Part shown: one piece after another, positions 6,973-13,943 of the stretch
Layout of the letters: every line of letters begins with the position of its first letter
How positions within the stretch are numbered: the first letter of the stretch is position 1
Assembly: GCA_040905265.1 (NCBI GenBank)
Contig: JBBDRW010000180.1
Location: forward strand, 1-15,298
Origin: JBBDRW01 sp040905265
Lineage (GTDB): Bacteria > Bacteroidota > Rhodothermia > Balneolales > Balneolaceae
Direction of reading: 5' to 3'
DNA length: 15,298 bases
Notes under the pieces: generated by a model
Told to the model about the DNA's origin: nothing
The model's database searches: none
The model's input: the letters and a program-made list of their open reading frames with translations, nothing else
Program-made: the position numbers and the translations under genes

Positions 6973-7863
6973 GATCATTCAGCGAAACATATTGCCGATC
7001 GGATTCGCCTGATGATCGCTACGAAACAGTTTCAGGTGGGGGAGTTGCTGCCATCAACCAGGGATTTGGGGAGGCAGCTTGAGGCGAGTTTTCATACTGT
7101 GCGCAAGGCGTACCATATGCTGGCCGAAGAGGGGTTGATCGAAGGCCAGCAGGGGCGTGGGTTTCTGGTGATTCGCCAGAACACCACACTTGATAAATCG
7201 GGCCGCCTGGAGACGGGTGCGGCGAAGCTGAGGCTGCTGCTCGGAGAGTTGATCGGATACGGCCTGGATGAGAAAGAGATTGAAACCCTGTTCGAAGAGC
7301 AGGTCAGTTTCATGGAGTGGCCGGACCGGATTCAGAGCTGCGCGTCTGTGGGAGAGACCGAAGAGTATGCCCGAATGCTTTCGGAAGCGATCCGGGACCA
7401 GGTCGGAGTGAAAAGCCGCCTTCTGACGGTTGATAATATGGGAGATGTTGTCAAGTATGACGCCCTTTTTGTCCCGATTCAGCTCTTCAGCCGTTACCGG
7501 GACAGGGCGGAGACCCACCGGATCCTGCCGGTTACCTATATGTTTGACCCGGACGTGCTCCTGTCGATTATCGACCGTGCCGCTATTGAGACGATCGGGC
7601 TGGTGACGGCGCAGGAGAAGACGATCCCGAAGCTGATCAGTGACCTGAAATCAGCCATCCGGTACGAGGGGTCGTTCGTGGCGGGGGCGACGTACGGGAA
7701 GTCGCTTCCACTCTTTGTCCGGACGACTGACCTGATTCTGTATACACAGGCAAGTGCTCATCTGGTAGAACAGAAAATTCCACAAAAGAGCCGCCTGAAA
7801 CTGACCTATACAATTTCAGAGAAGAGCGCAGAGACGATCCGGTCGGAGTTGTGGGACCAGTAA
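6970..7863 (+). CDS. GntR-family transcriptional regulator, start codon apparently non-canonical
   Basis: DNA-binding regulator with an N-terminal GntR winged helix. Reading from 6970, the domain is complete: AKHIADRIRLMIATKQFQVG, then LLPSTRDLGRQLEASFHTVRKAYHMLAEEGLIEGQQGRGFLVI. This matches the family pattern of Q-I-A..L...I..G....G..LPS.R.LA......TV..AY..L...G.......G.G..V. The first ATG, at 7012, falls inside helix 1 and would remove about 14 residues of the domain. I therefore prefer the ATA at 6970, which follows a good ribosome-binding site; a database start at 7012 would be the conventional choice. The remaining 220 or so residues, including LLTVDNMGDVVKYDALFVPI and TIGLVTAQEK, look like an alpha/beta effector domain that I do not recognise; no aminotransferase motif is present, so this is not the MocR type. 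It is tightly linked to the DUF6807 lipoprotein and may control it. Confidence 0.85.
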   Translation: MDHSAKHIADRIRLMIATKQFQVGELLPSTRDLGRQLEASFHTVRKAYHMLAEEGLIEGQQGRGFLVIRQNTTLDKSGRLETGAAKLRLLLGELIGYGLDEKEIETLFEEQVSFMEWPDRIQSCASVGETEEYARMLSEAIRDQVGVKSRLLTVDNMGDVVKYDALFVPIQLFSRYRDRAETHRILPVTYMFDPDVLLSIIDRAAIETIGLVTAQEKTIPKLISDLKSAIRYEGSFVAGATYGKSLPLFVRTTDLILYTQASAHLVEQKIPQKSRLKLTYTISEKSAETIRSELWDQ

Positions 7864-8004
7864 AGTGGCCGGACGAGCGGCTGGTTTCGCAGGTTGGGAG
7901 GTGTCGAAGTTACTGTTGTGCCTGACAGAGTAAGAGTATATATCGGTGGTTCGCCGTAATTGTGCAGATGCAGAAAGATTCAAGAAAATAAGGATGACGG
8001 CAGA

Positions 8005-9990
8005 ATGGATGTAACAGAATGGTTGGAAGAGGCGGCAGATGCCCTGGAAGCGGAGATTGAAACCGTACGGGAGAGGCCCTCTTCGGATGTGTTGTTTGAT
8101 GGTACCCTGCAGCAGGAACGAGGAGAGGGAGAGGGGGCCGACTACCGGTTTGAAACCAGCCAGCCGGCCCTGCGGTTTGCCGAAGAGATCAAAGCCCGTA
8201 CCGGTGAGAAAGAGTGGACCGTTTTTCCGGTCTCTTTTGACAAGAATGAGGTGGTACTGCGGTTTCCCGAACCGGCCGGTGAGTCGATCCGGGAACTCTA
8301 TGTTGAGTGGGAGAACGATTTTATTCTGCTGAAAACCCTCGGTGAAATTCACCGCCTGTCCGAAGCAGGCCGGTCGCTTCAGGAGAGGATCCGGAGGCTC
8401 TTTGACCCGTCTGATGAAGAGGTGCCCGGGAGCCGTGAGCCACTGGAAGACGGACGTCGAAACCGTGCACAACTTGCTGCTATTGAGAAGGCTCTTCGTT
8501 TCCGTTCGGTCTACATCTGGGGCCCGCCGGGAACCGGCAAGACGGCAACTCTCGGATATATCATTGCCAACTATCTGCGAGAAGGGAAATCAGTGCTCTT
8601 CGCCTCGAATACCAACCGTGCGGTCGATGTGGGGCTGTTGAGTACGCTCCATGCGCTCGATGAAACGGGGCACCCGGAGTTAAAAAGAGGAGTGACCCGG
8701 TTTGGGGAAGCTCTTCTTGAGGATCCGCGCATCGAAGAGGTGGTGTTTGAAAACCAGGTAGACAAGATCCTGAAAACGCGGCAGGAGGAGGCGTCAGACC
8801 TGGGAGCCCTGCTCAGCCGGAAAAAGGAGCTGATGGAAGCAGTGGAAAAACGGTTTCGGGACGGAAAACAGCCGACGGCGAGCCTCAATACCGACCTTGA
8901 GCTGATCGATCTGAAAATCAGTGAAGAGGGTGGACAGGATGTTCTGGAAGCGAAGATGGAGGAACTTTCCTACATCAACGAACGAAGCGAATTGATGAGG
9001 AAACGGCTGGTAGCGACGACCCTGGCGAAAGTCTGTACCTCGGATCTCTTCTCCGGCCTGGAGTTTGATGCGGTGGTTGTTGACGAGGGATCGATGGCGA
9101 GCCTCCCCAACATGATGGTACTCGCTGCAAGGGCACAGTGGCATACAGTTGTCGTCGGGGATCCCATGCAGCTCCCCCCGATTGCACTCACCGGGAACCG
9201 AGAAGCGCGGGAGTTTCTTGAAAAAGATATCTTTACCACGGTTTCCGGCGCCCGGACGCCAGACGAACTCTTTGCATGGCACGATGCAAACCCGGAGTTC
9301 ACAGCATTTTTCGATACCCAGTACCGGCTGAAGGCGACCCTGGCTGATATTATCAGCACGGTCTTCTATGAAGGGCGCCTGAAAACCGGCGTTCCGGATC
9401 AGGTGAATCCGGATGAGGAAAAGGCAGGCGGCAAGGGGTCACCCGAACTCGAGCTTGCGCCTGAAAGTCCGATATCACCATCCGGAGAGCGTGCGTTTCA
9501 TCTGATCGACACTTCGAAGTATCAACCATTTCTGGAACAGAAGAACGGAGAACGGGGATTCAACCCGGTGAATACGGTCCACCAGAAAGTTCTCGAACGG
9601 TTGATCCGGAACATGTTGGGCCGGGGGATTCGTGCAGAAGATATCGGAGTGATGCTGCCGTTTCGAAGCCCGGTCTACGATCTGCGGGATCTCTTCTACC
9701 AGCAGGGAATCCGGGATATTGAAGTGGGTACCATTCATACTTTCCAGGGGAGAGAGAAGCCCTACATTATCTTCGATACAGTGATGAGCGGGGAGGGACG
9801 GGGAGCGTCCGCCCGGCACTACTCGGTCCGTCCGCTCGACGAAGAGAAAAACGGGCTGAGTGTTCCCCGGCTTCTGAACGTCGCCTTTTCGAGAAGCAGC
9901 AGGGAGTTGATGATTCTGGCCGATATGAACCATATCAACCGGGTCTATGGGGGGAAGTTTCTCGGGAAACTCCTGGATCGAATGAGGTAG
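8005..9990 (+). CDS. Superfamily 1B (Upf1/DNA2-like) helicase/ATPase
   Basis: Nucleic-acid-dependent ATPase, 661 residues, with an ordered set of SF1B motifs. Walker A is GPPGTGKT (173-180), motif Ia VLFASNTNRAVD, motif II VVDEGS with D360-E361, motif III VVGDPMQLPP with D386, motif IV-like QYR (439-441), motif V EVGTIHTFQGRE (573-584) and motif VI RLLNVAFSRSSRELM with R630. Motif II reads DEGS where DEAS or DEAT is usual. Between motifs Ia and II, about residues 245-325, is a charged, probably helical insert like the 1B stalk of Upf1. The N-terminal 170 residues hold a beta-rich region that could be the OB-like accessory domain. No nuclease or zinc-binding motif was seen. Start ATG 8005 follows AAGGA (7990-7994); the upstream TTG at 7960 is less likely. 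It is codirectional with the regulator 141 bases upstream, but not obviously in its operon. Substrate is unknown. Confidence 0.92.
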   Translation: MDVTEWLEEAADALEAEIETVRERPSSDVLFDGTLQQERGEGEGADYRFETSQPALRFAEEIKARTGEKEWTVFPVSFDKNEVVLRFPEPAGESIRELYVEWENDFILLKTLGEIHRLSEAGRSLQERIRRLFDPSDEEVPGSREPLEDGRRNRAQLAAIEKALRFRSVYIWGPPGTGKTATLGYIIANYLREGKSVLFASNTNRAVDVGLLSTLHALDETGHPELKRGVTRFGEALLEDPRIEEVVFENQVDKILKTRQEEASDLGALLSRKKELMEAVEKRFRDGKQPTASLNTDLELIDLKISEEGGQDVLEAKMEELSYINERSELMRKRLVATTLAKVCTSDLFSGLEFDAVVVDEGSMASLPNMMVLAARAQWHTVVVGDPMQLPPIALTGNREAREFLEKDIFTTVSGARTPDELFAWHDANPEFTAFFDTQYRLKATLADIISTVFYEGRLKTGVPDQVNPDEEKAGGKGSPELELAPESPISPSGERAFHLIDTSKYQPFLEQKNGERGFNPVNTVHQKVLERLIRNMLGRGIRAEDIGVMLPFRSPVYDLRDLFYQQGIRDIEVGTIHTFQGREKPYIIFDTVMSGEGRGASARHYSVRPLDEEKNGLSVPRLLNVAFSRSSRELMILADMNHINRVYGGKFLGKLLDRMR

Positions 9991-10050
9991 GCAATTCTGT
10001 TAGCCGGAAGGGATACACTTACCCGATACCCACTGGCAAAGCCTGCAATT

Positions 10051-10253
10051 ATTCTGACTCCTGTCTCCTGTATTCACCCTTTAACCCGCCCGGAGTGCAG
10101 ATCTCCCGGGAAAGAATCCAAAGGTCTATGTCGATTTGAGGCAATTGATTTGTGTCGAGCCGGAGTGGATTTTTTCCCTGGAGCTCCGCACTCCGGGCTG
10201 ACTCATTCAGTATTCTCTCCTGACTCCTGACTCCTGATTTCTGTATTCTCCCA
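10051..10253. repeat. Intergenic repeat element: CTCCTG(A/T) heptamers flanking an 11-bp inverted repeat
   Basis: The space between the helicase and mnmD contains two heptamer clusters in the same orientation. CTCCTGT occurs twice at 10058-10071, and CTCCTGA three times in perfect tandem at 10217-10237. Both clusters run into CTGTATTC (near 10068-10075 and 10241-10248), so the ends form direct repeats. Between them, GCCCGGAGTGC (10088-10098) is the exact reverse complement of GCACTCCGGGC (10188-10198), and a third related GCCGGAGTG sits near 10159. The structure, not coding potential, is the feature; the frame across it on the minus strand reads RSQE-type repeats, a common artefact of such DNA. 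It reaches the mnmD stop codon. Confidence 0.65.
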
Positions 10254-11033
10254 TCAATTCGTGTCAAACTCTCCGTTTCGATATCGCCGGGCCAGGCGCT
10301 CTTCATTCAGACGTTTCCACCCCTCCAGAATTTCCGGTCGCCGAGCGGCCAGGGTCATCTCGCGCTTTCCAAGGGCCCCCTGTGTACGTGCGACCTTCCA
10401 GCCTGCAACGGCTAAGGCGGCCCGAGCGCCGGATGCAGCACAGTAGGTCGAGAGCAGGACATCGGGTGAGCTGGCGTCCCGAAGGGTTTCAAAAACAGAA
10501 GGGGCCCACATGTCGGCATTCACTTCCGGGGAGAACGGGTCAAAAAAGATCGCATCATAGAGCTCGGCCGGGGGTGGATTCTCTTCAAAGGGACCGATAA
10601 AAAGTTCCAGTTCCAAGTAGCCGGAAACGGAAAACCGGTTCAGGCCGGGTTTCAGCTTGTCAAAAATGGAGACGAGCAGTTCCGGGCGGTTCTCCATACC
10701 GAGAAGCTTCGGGTAGTTGAGGCTGCTTGCCCGTTCCGGAGAGATCGGATACCCCTCCACTGACCGGAAGGTCACGGCTGGCGGATGCTCAAGTTTTTCA
10801 AGCAGCTCGGTAAGCAGCAGCAGGTTCAGGCCTGTACCAAACCCCATCTCCAGGATACTGAATCGGCCGGCTCTCTCCAGCCTCTCCTTCAGCCGTGGGA
10901 CATCAAAAAAATTGTGTCGGCTCTCGGCAATGGCGCCGTTCGGGTTGTGGTAGTACTGTCCGAAGTGGCCGGAGTAGAGCGTATGGGACCCATCTTCGGT
11001 GAGATGGATCCTTGTCGGGTCTTGATCTGTCAT
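10254..11033 (-). CDS. mnmD: tRNA (5-methylaminomethyl-2-thiouridine)(34) methyltransferase, MnmD-type
   Basis: SAM-dependent methyltransferase that completes the mnm5s2U modification at the wobble base of certain tRNAs, after MnmEG and MnmA act. The 259-residue protein is the stand-alone methyltransferase half of MnmC (Methyltransf_30). Visible motifs are LTEDGSHTLYS near the N-terminus, then the SAM site ILEMGFGTGLN (60-70). DPFSPEVNADMW (165-176) follows with the catalytic-site aspartate D165. STYCAASGARAAL (195-207) and the family-typical GKREM (222-226) complete the set. No FAD-dependent MnmC oxidase domain follows, so this organism would have the split arrangement or make nm5 directly by MnmEG. 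It is divergent from the M20 gene across 219 bases. The stop lies at the edge of the upstream repeat element, which could have supplied the last residues. No Shine-Dalgarno is evident. Confidence 0.93.
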   Translation of the reverse strand: MTDQDPTRIHLTEDGSHTLYSGHFGQYYHNPNGAIAESRHNFFDVPRLKERLERAGRFSILEMGFGTGLNLLLLTELLEKLEHPPAVTFRSVEGYPISPERASSLNYPKLLGMENRPELLVSIFDKLKPGLNRFSVSGYLELELFIGPFEENPPPAELYDAIFFDPFSPEVNADMWAPSVFETLRDASSPDVLLSTYCAASGARAALAVAGWKVARTQGALGKREMTLAARRPEILEGWKRLNEERLARRYRNGEFDTN

Positions 11034-11252
11034 GGGAAGAGAACCGCTATATCGTTTATTGTCAGTATCAGGCAGTTATTCAATACGTGTTTATGTGGAG
11101 GGTTCGCTCTGTAAACCCGACAGACTCCTCGGTTACATACGGCTGCCGGGAAAATTGTTGTGTACATGGTGGAAAGTTCTTTATACCTTGAAGATTATCC
11201 AACTATTATCAGCAGGTTTTCCAAAGCCTGTAATCACTCAGAGCATTTTGGT

Positions 11253-12452
11253 ATGGCAGTTTCGGTTTCAGAACTCAGGACGAAAACAGAAGAGCTCTTT
11301 GACTCCATGGTGGACGTTCGCCGCCACCTGCACCGGAATCCGGAGGTGAGTTTCAAAGAGCACGATACGTCCCGGTATATCGTCGGCGAACTGGAGAAGC
11401 TGGGAATTCCGGTTGAGCAGCCGCTGGATACAGGGTGTATCGGTGTGTTGAAAGGGGAGGAGGACGGCCCGGTTGTGGCTCTGCGGGCCGATATCGATGC
11501 GCTCGCCATGCAAGAGGAGGGGGAGCACAAACAGGGCTTTCTCTCCACCCGTCCGGGGGCGGCACACTGCTGTGGACATGACGCACACACGGCCAACCTC
11601 CTGGGGACGGCCAGCCTTCTTACCCATTTCCGGGAGCATATCCGCGGGACCGTCCTGCTGATTTTTCAGCCCGGCGAGGAGAAGCTTCCTGGCGGCGGGC
11701 GGCTGCTGAGTGAGAGCGGATTTCTGCAAAAACTGGGAGTTGAAGCGATCTACGGCCTGCATACCAGCCCGCATCACGCACCCGGCACTATTGTGATCAA
11801 AGAGGGCCCGATGATGGCCCGGCCGGATGAATTTGAGATCGAACTGATCGGGAAGGGAGGCCATGCCGCGGCCCCACATATGGCTATCGACCCGATTATC
11901 ATGGCGGCCGAGGTGGTGTCGCAGTTTCAGACGATCGTGAGCCGGAGCGTGGATCCGACAGTGCCCGCGGTTGTTACAATCGGGAAGCTGGAAGCGGGTT
12001 CAACCTACAATGTGATCTCGGAGAAGGCAAACCTGCTGGGTACGGTCCGGACCTTCTCCCGCGATACGGCGCTGCTGATCCGGGACCGGATGGAGGCGAT
12101 CCTGGAAGGGATTACAACAGGTGCTGGCGGGTCTTATAAATTTCAGTTCAATGAGGGGTATCCTGCCGTTATCAATGATGAAACGTTGACCGAACGGGTT
12201 CGGAAAGCCGGTACCCGGCTACTCGGCAATGAAAAAGTGATTGATCTGGAGCGCCCGGTGATGGCGGGGGAAGATTTCGCATTCTACCAGGAGCACTTTC
12301 CAGGCACTTTTTTCTTCCTGGGCAGCGGCAGCGAGGAGTCCGGTTCCACCTGGAGCTGGCACCACCCGCGCTACAATGTGGATGAACAGTGCTTCCTCTC
12401 CGGAGCGCCATTGATGGCCTCTCTGGTTCTGGAGATGGAGGATGAGGCGTAG
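11253..12452 (+). CDS. M20D-family metal-dependent amidohydrolase (N-acyl amino acid/hippurate hydrolase type)
   Basis: Cytoplasmic amidohydrolase that splits an N-acyl or related amide bond on an amino acid. The family includes hippurate hydrolase, IAA-amino acid hydrolase and AbgB-like enzymes, so the exact substrate is not known. The 399-residue protein has normal length. Motifs are HLHRNPEVSF, LRADIDALAMQE, and HCCGHDAH (105-112) with C107 and H109 as likely metal ligands. QPGEE follows with catalytic/ligand E142-E143, then GLHTSPH with H170, the dimer-domain GKGGHAAAPHMAIDPI, and the C-terminal MAGEDFAFY and WHHPRYNVDE with H370-H371. The spacing C107, H109, E143 equals that of plant ILL2 (C137, H139, E173), recalled from the literature. 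There is no signal peptide. ATG 11253 was chosen because it gives the usual start just before the first helix; the upstream GTG at 11160 would add 31 atypical residues. Confidence 0.95.
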   Translation: MAVSVSELRTKTEELFDSMVDVRRHLHRNPEVSFKEHDTSRYIVGELEKLGIPVEQPLDTGCIGVLKGEEDGPVVALRADIDALAMQEEGEHKQGFLSTRPGAAHCCGHDAHTANLLGTASLLTHFREHIRGTVLLIFQPGEEKLPGGGRLLSESGFLQKLGVEAIYGLHTSPHHAPGTIVIKEGPMMARPDEFEIELIGKGGHAAAPHMAIDPIIMAAEVVSQFQTIVSRSVDPTVPAVVTIGKLEAGSTYNVISEKANLLGTVRTFSRDTALLIRDRMEAILEGITTGAGGSYKFQFNEGYPAVINDETLTERVRKAGTRLLGNEKVIDLERPVMAGEDFAFYQEHFPGTFFFLGSGSEESGSTWSWHHPRYNVDEQCFLSGAPLMASLVLEMEDEA

Positions 12453-12548
12453 AGTGACAGGAGCCTTAGAAAGAATGGTGCAACCGGTTTGGGCAAGAGG
12501 GATGTGGCCGGGAAGTAATACAGATGTATCCAGGCTCGGGGTTTGGAT

Positions 12549-13190
12549 TTACTCCTGTTCGAGATACTCACGGTAGAGTTCCAACAGCTCACTCAACATC
12601 ATGGCGGTGGCACCCCAGAGAGGGACCGGGTGGATATTCCAGTAGGGCACATCATAGACCCGGTCGGAGAGCTGCAGGGACCGGGTGGAGAAGTTCTCCC
12701 GATCCATCAGCTTTTCCAGAGAGACGGTAAATGCCTCTTCCACCTCCAACGGGTTGATCGTCAGCTTCGGCTTTGACGGAAGGTAGCCGACTACCGGAGT
12801 GATCAGGTTGTTGGAACGGTCCAGAAAGAGTTTCGTGAGGGTTCCCGCGATTTCGATGCTCTCTTCGGGGACCCCGATCTCTTCTCTGGTCTCACGAAGT
12901 GCGGTTCCGGACGGAGTCTCACCGTTGTCGGACCGTCCGCCGGGAAAGCTGATCTGGCCTGCATGGGAGATTGATGTGGTCCGGAGCGTCAGGATCAATT
13001 CCGGATGTCCTTCCTGCTCTTCAAATAGAAGGATCATAACGCTGCTGTCATAAGCATCCTCGCCGGCTTCCATACGGAAGTGGTGCTCTCCCTCAACGGG
13101 CGAAGGAGCGAAGCGGAGATGGGCTTCCCTGCCGGGAAGAGGTTGGTTGATCCGCTCTTTCAGATAGTGAAAAAATGAAGTCCGGTCCAT
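12549..13190 (-). CDS. Nudix hydrolase, coenzyme A pyrophosphatase type
   Basis: Likely hydrolyses CoA or oxidised CoA derivatives to 4'-phosphopantetheine and 3',5'-ADP (NudL/Pcd1/YeaB group). The 213-residue protein carries a full Nudix box from G85 through V107, fitting G-x5-E-x7-R-E-U-x-E-E-x-G-U with E91, R99, E100, E103 and E104. Just before it, SHAGQISFPGG is the UPF0035 signature that separates CoA pyrophosphatases from other Nudix enzymes. The segment HFRMEAGEDAYDSSVMILLF leads into the fold as usual. It is convergent with the M20 gene, with 96 bases between stops and no clear terminator hairpin. It is the last clearly housekeeping gene before the AT-rich region to the right. NudL-like is preferred; other Nudix substrates cannot be excluded. 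Confidence 0.93.
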   Translation of the reverse strand: MDRTSFFHYLKERINQPLPGREAHLRFAPSPVEGEHHFRMEAGEDAYDSSVMILLFEEQEGHPELILTLRTTSISHAGQISFPGGRSDNGETPSGTALRETREEIGVPEESIEIAGTLTKLFLDRSNNLITPVVGYLPSKPKLTINPLEVEEAFTVSLEKLMDRENFSTRSLQLSDRVYDVPYWNIHPVPLWGATAMMLSELLELYREYLEQE

Positions 13191-13388
13191 ATCGGAGTAG
13201 ATACGAAAAAATGGGGATAGATTCTTTCTCTACACTCTCGAACTCCAACTCCAATTCGATGAGACGCCCCTTCGCTAACAGGGTATTATTGCGAACCATA
13301 TGTAAATTATATCTATTTGTATTTATCAAATTTATTACCCGAAGATAGTAGCATTTTTCTATCACAAGGGCGTATTGTAAAAAAATAC

Positions 13389-13419
13389 TTGTTATTTCGT
13401 TTTTTTTTTTTTGTATTTA
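13389..13419 (+). promoter_or_regulatory. Promoter-like pair with a T13 tract in the spacer
   Basis: TTGTTA (13389-13394) resembles a -35 and TATTTA (13414-13419) a -10, separated by 19 bases that include 13 consecutive T (13400-13412). Homopolymers of this length are prone to slippage, and loss of two T would give the optimal 17-base spacer. The hexamers are weak, and Bacteroidota promoters often use a different consensus, so this is tentative. Confidence 0.25.
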
Positions 13420-13432
13420 AAGGCAAAATACG

Positions 13433-13483
13433 ATGAAGAACATAGTATCTGAATGTTTATATGTGATTATGAGAGAGGAATAA
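13433..13483 (+). CDS. Possible 16-codon leader ORF
   Basis: ATG at 13433 lies 9 bases after AAAGG (13419-13423) and opens a 16-residue frame, MKNIVSECLYVIMREE, ending in TAA at 13481-13483. A hairpin begins two bases after the stop. The arrangement resembles a leader peptide, but the peptide has no run of a single regulatory amino acid and could be chance. Confidence 0.2.
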   Translation: MKNIVSECLYVIMREE

Positions 13484-13485
13484 GC

Positions 13486-13510
13486 ATTTGGGGTTTAGTT
13501 TTCCCCAGAT
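13486..13510 (+). promoter_or_regulatory. Hairpin immediately after the mini-ORF
   Basis: ATTTGGGG (13486-13493) pairs with CCCCAGAT (13503-13510) around the loop TTTAGTTTT, giving an 8-base stem with one G-U pair. It is not followed by a T-run, so it is not a standard terminator. It sits about 120 bases before the helix-turn-helix gene and could be a leader structure. Confidence 0.3.
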
Positions 13511-13519
13511 AGATTGTGT

Positions 13520-13527
13520 TAGGTTTG
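13520..13527 (+). promoter_or_regulatory. Candidate Bacteroidota-type -7 element, TAGGTTTG
   Basis: TAGGTTTG fits the TAnnTTTG consensus used by the primary sigma factor of Bacteroidota, about 105 bases before the helix-turn-helix gene. A matching TTTG -33 element at the right spacing is not present; TTTA at 13494-13497 is the nearest. Low confidence. Confidence 0.25.
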
Positions 13528-13631
13528 TCAATAGATGGTGATGTGCCCGGTGAAAATCGGGTCGAACGGGTTGGTCCAGGCAGTATACTGGGGTCAATCG
13601 TACATTGACGGTGAATCAAACTTAACAATCG

Positions 13632-13943
13632 ATGAATAACTCCATGCAATCTGTCGAACAAATCTGGGATGATCTCAAAGTCCCGGAATTTCTTGATACG
13701 AATGGAAAGGAAGTTCTGAGCTATAAAGAAGCGTGTGATCAGTTGTTTACAGAGAGACAAATTCTAATCGTGAAGCTTTTTGGTATAGGCCTAACTTACA
13801 AGGAGATGGCGAAAATCCTGGGTTGTACAGTAAATACAGTCAAGAGCCACGTACAAACTATTAGGAATAAATTGAATCTGCGTGGTAATAATAGCCTTGA
13901 GAAATGGTGCTGGCTGAACCATGATGCTATCTATAAAAAGTAG
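13632..13943 (+). CDS. Stand-alone LuxR/GerE-type helix-turn-helix protein
   Basis: A 103-residue DNA-binding protein. Residues 38-85 form a GerE helix-turn-helix: LFTERQILIVKLFGIGLTYK, EMAKILGCTVNTVKSHVQTI, RNKLNLRG. It contains the TER, GL..KE.A, VNTVK.H and KL landmarks of the LuxR family, with the recognition helix at about 66-81. There is no receiver domain, autoinducer domain, signal peptide or membrane segment, so the 37-residue N-terminus is too short to be a known sensor. This is a DRxR-like single-domain regulator, or a truncated response regulator. It lies on the same strand as the cysteine-rich peptide and lipoprotein genes and begins the AT-rich block, so it may control them. A dyad that could be its operator is at 14037-14052. 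Confidence 0.8.
   Translation: MNNSMQSVEQIWDDLKVPEFLDTNGKEVLSYKEACDQLFTERQILIVKLFGIGLTYKEMAKILGCTVNTVKSHVQTIRNKLNLRGNNSLEKWCWLNHDAIYKK

Larger units (their letters stand above)
13191..13631. other. AT-rich intergenic region before the accessory cluster
   Basis: This 441-base gap is visibly richer in A and T than the genes to its left. It contains a T13 run, a promoter-like pair around it, a 16-codon mini-ORF, a hairpin, and a Bacteroidota-type TAGGTTTG sequence, each listed separately. The minus-strand frame over 13093-13365 is a shadow reaching out of the Nudix gene. No other gene is visible here. Confidence 0.6.

Noticed and set aside
8005..10253. CRISPR or defence-island context for the helicase
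   Set aside because: The repeats at 10051-10253 are heptamers and not regularly spaced direct repeats, and no cas, nuclease or methyltransferase defence gene is present.
10049..10306. Minus-strand frame of 85 codons containing RSQE repeats
   Set aside because: It is the translation of the heptamer repeat element and overlaps the mnmD end in another frame.
5560..11129. 13-base match CCGACAGACTCCT at 5560-5572 and 11117-11129, both intergenic
   Set aside because: About one or two 13-base matches are expected by chance in a sequence of this length, and the flanks do not match.
13093..13365. 90-codon minus-strand frame upstream of the Nudix gene
   Set aside because: It overlaps the true N-terminus of the Nudix protein in another frame and extends into AT-rich intergenic DNA.
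13546..13575. CCCG/CGGG stem with a TCGAAC-like segment, considered as a tRNA T-arm
   Set aside because: No acceptor, D or anticodon arms can be drawn around it.
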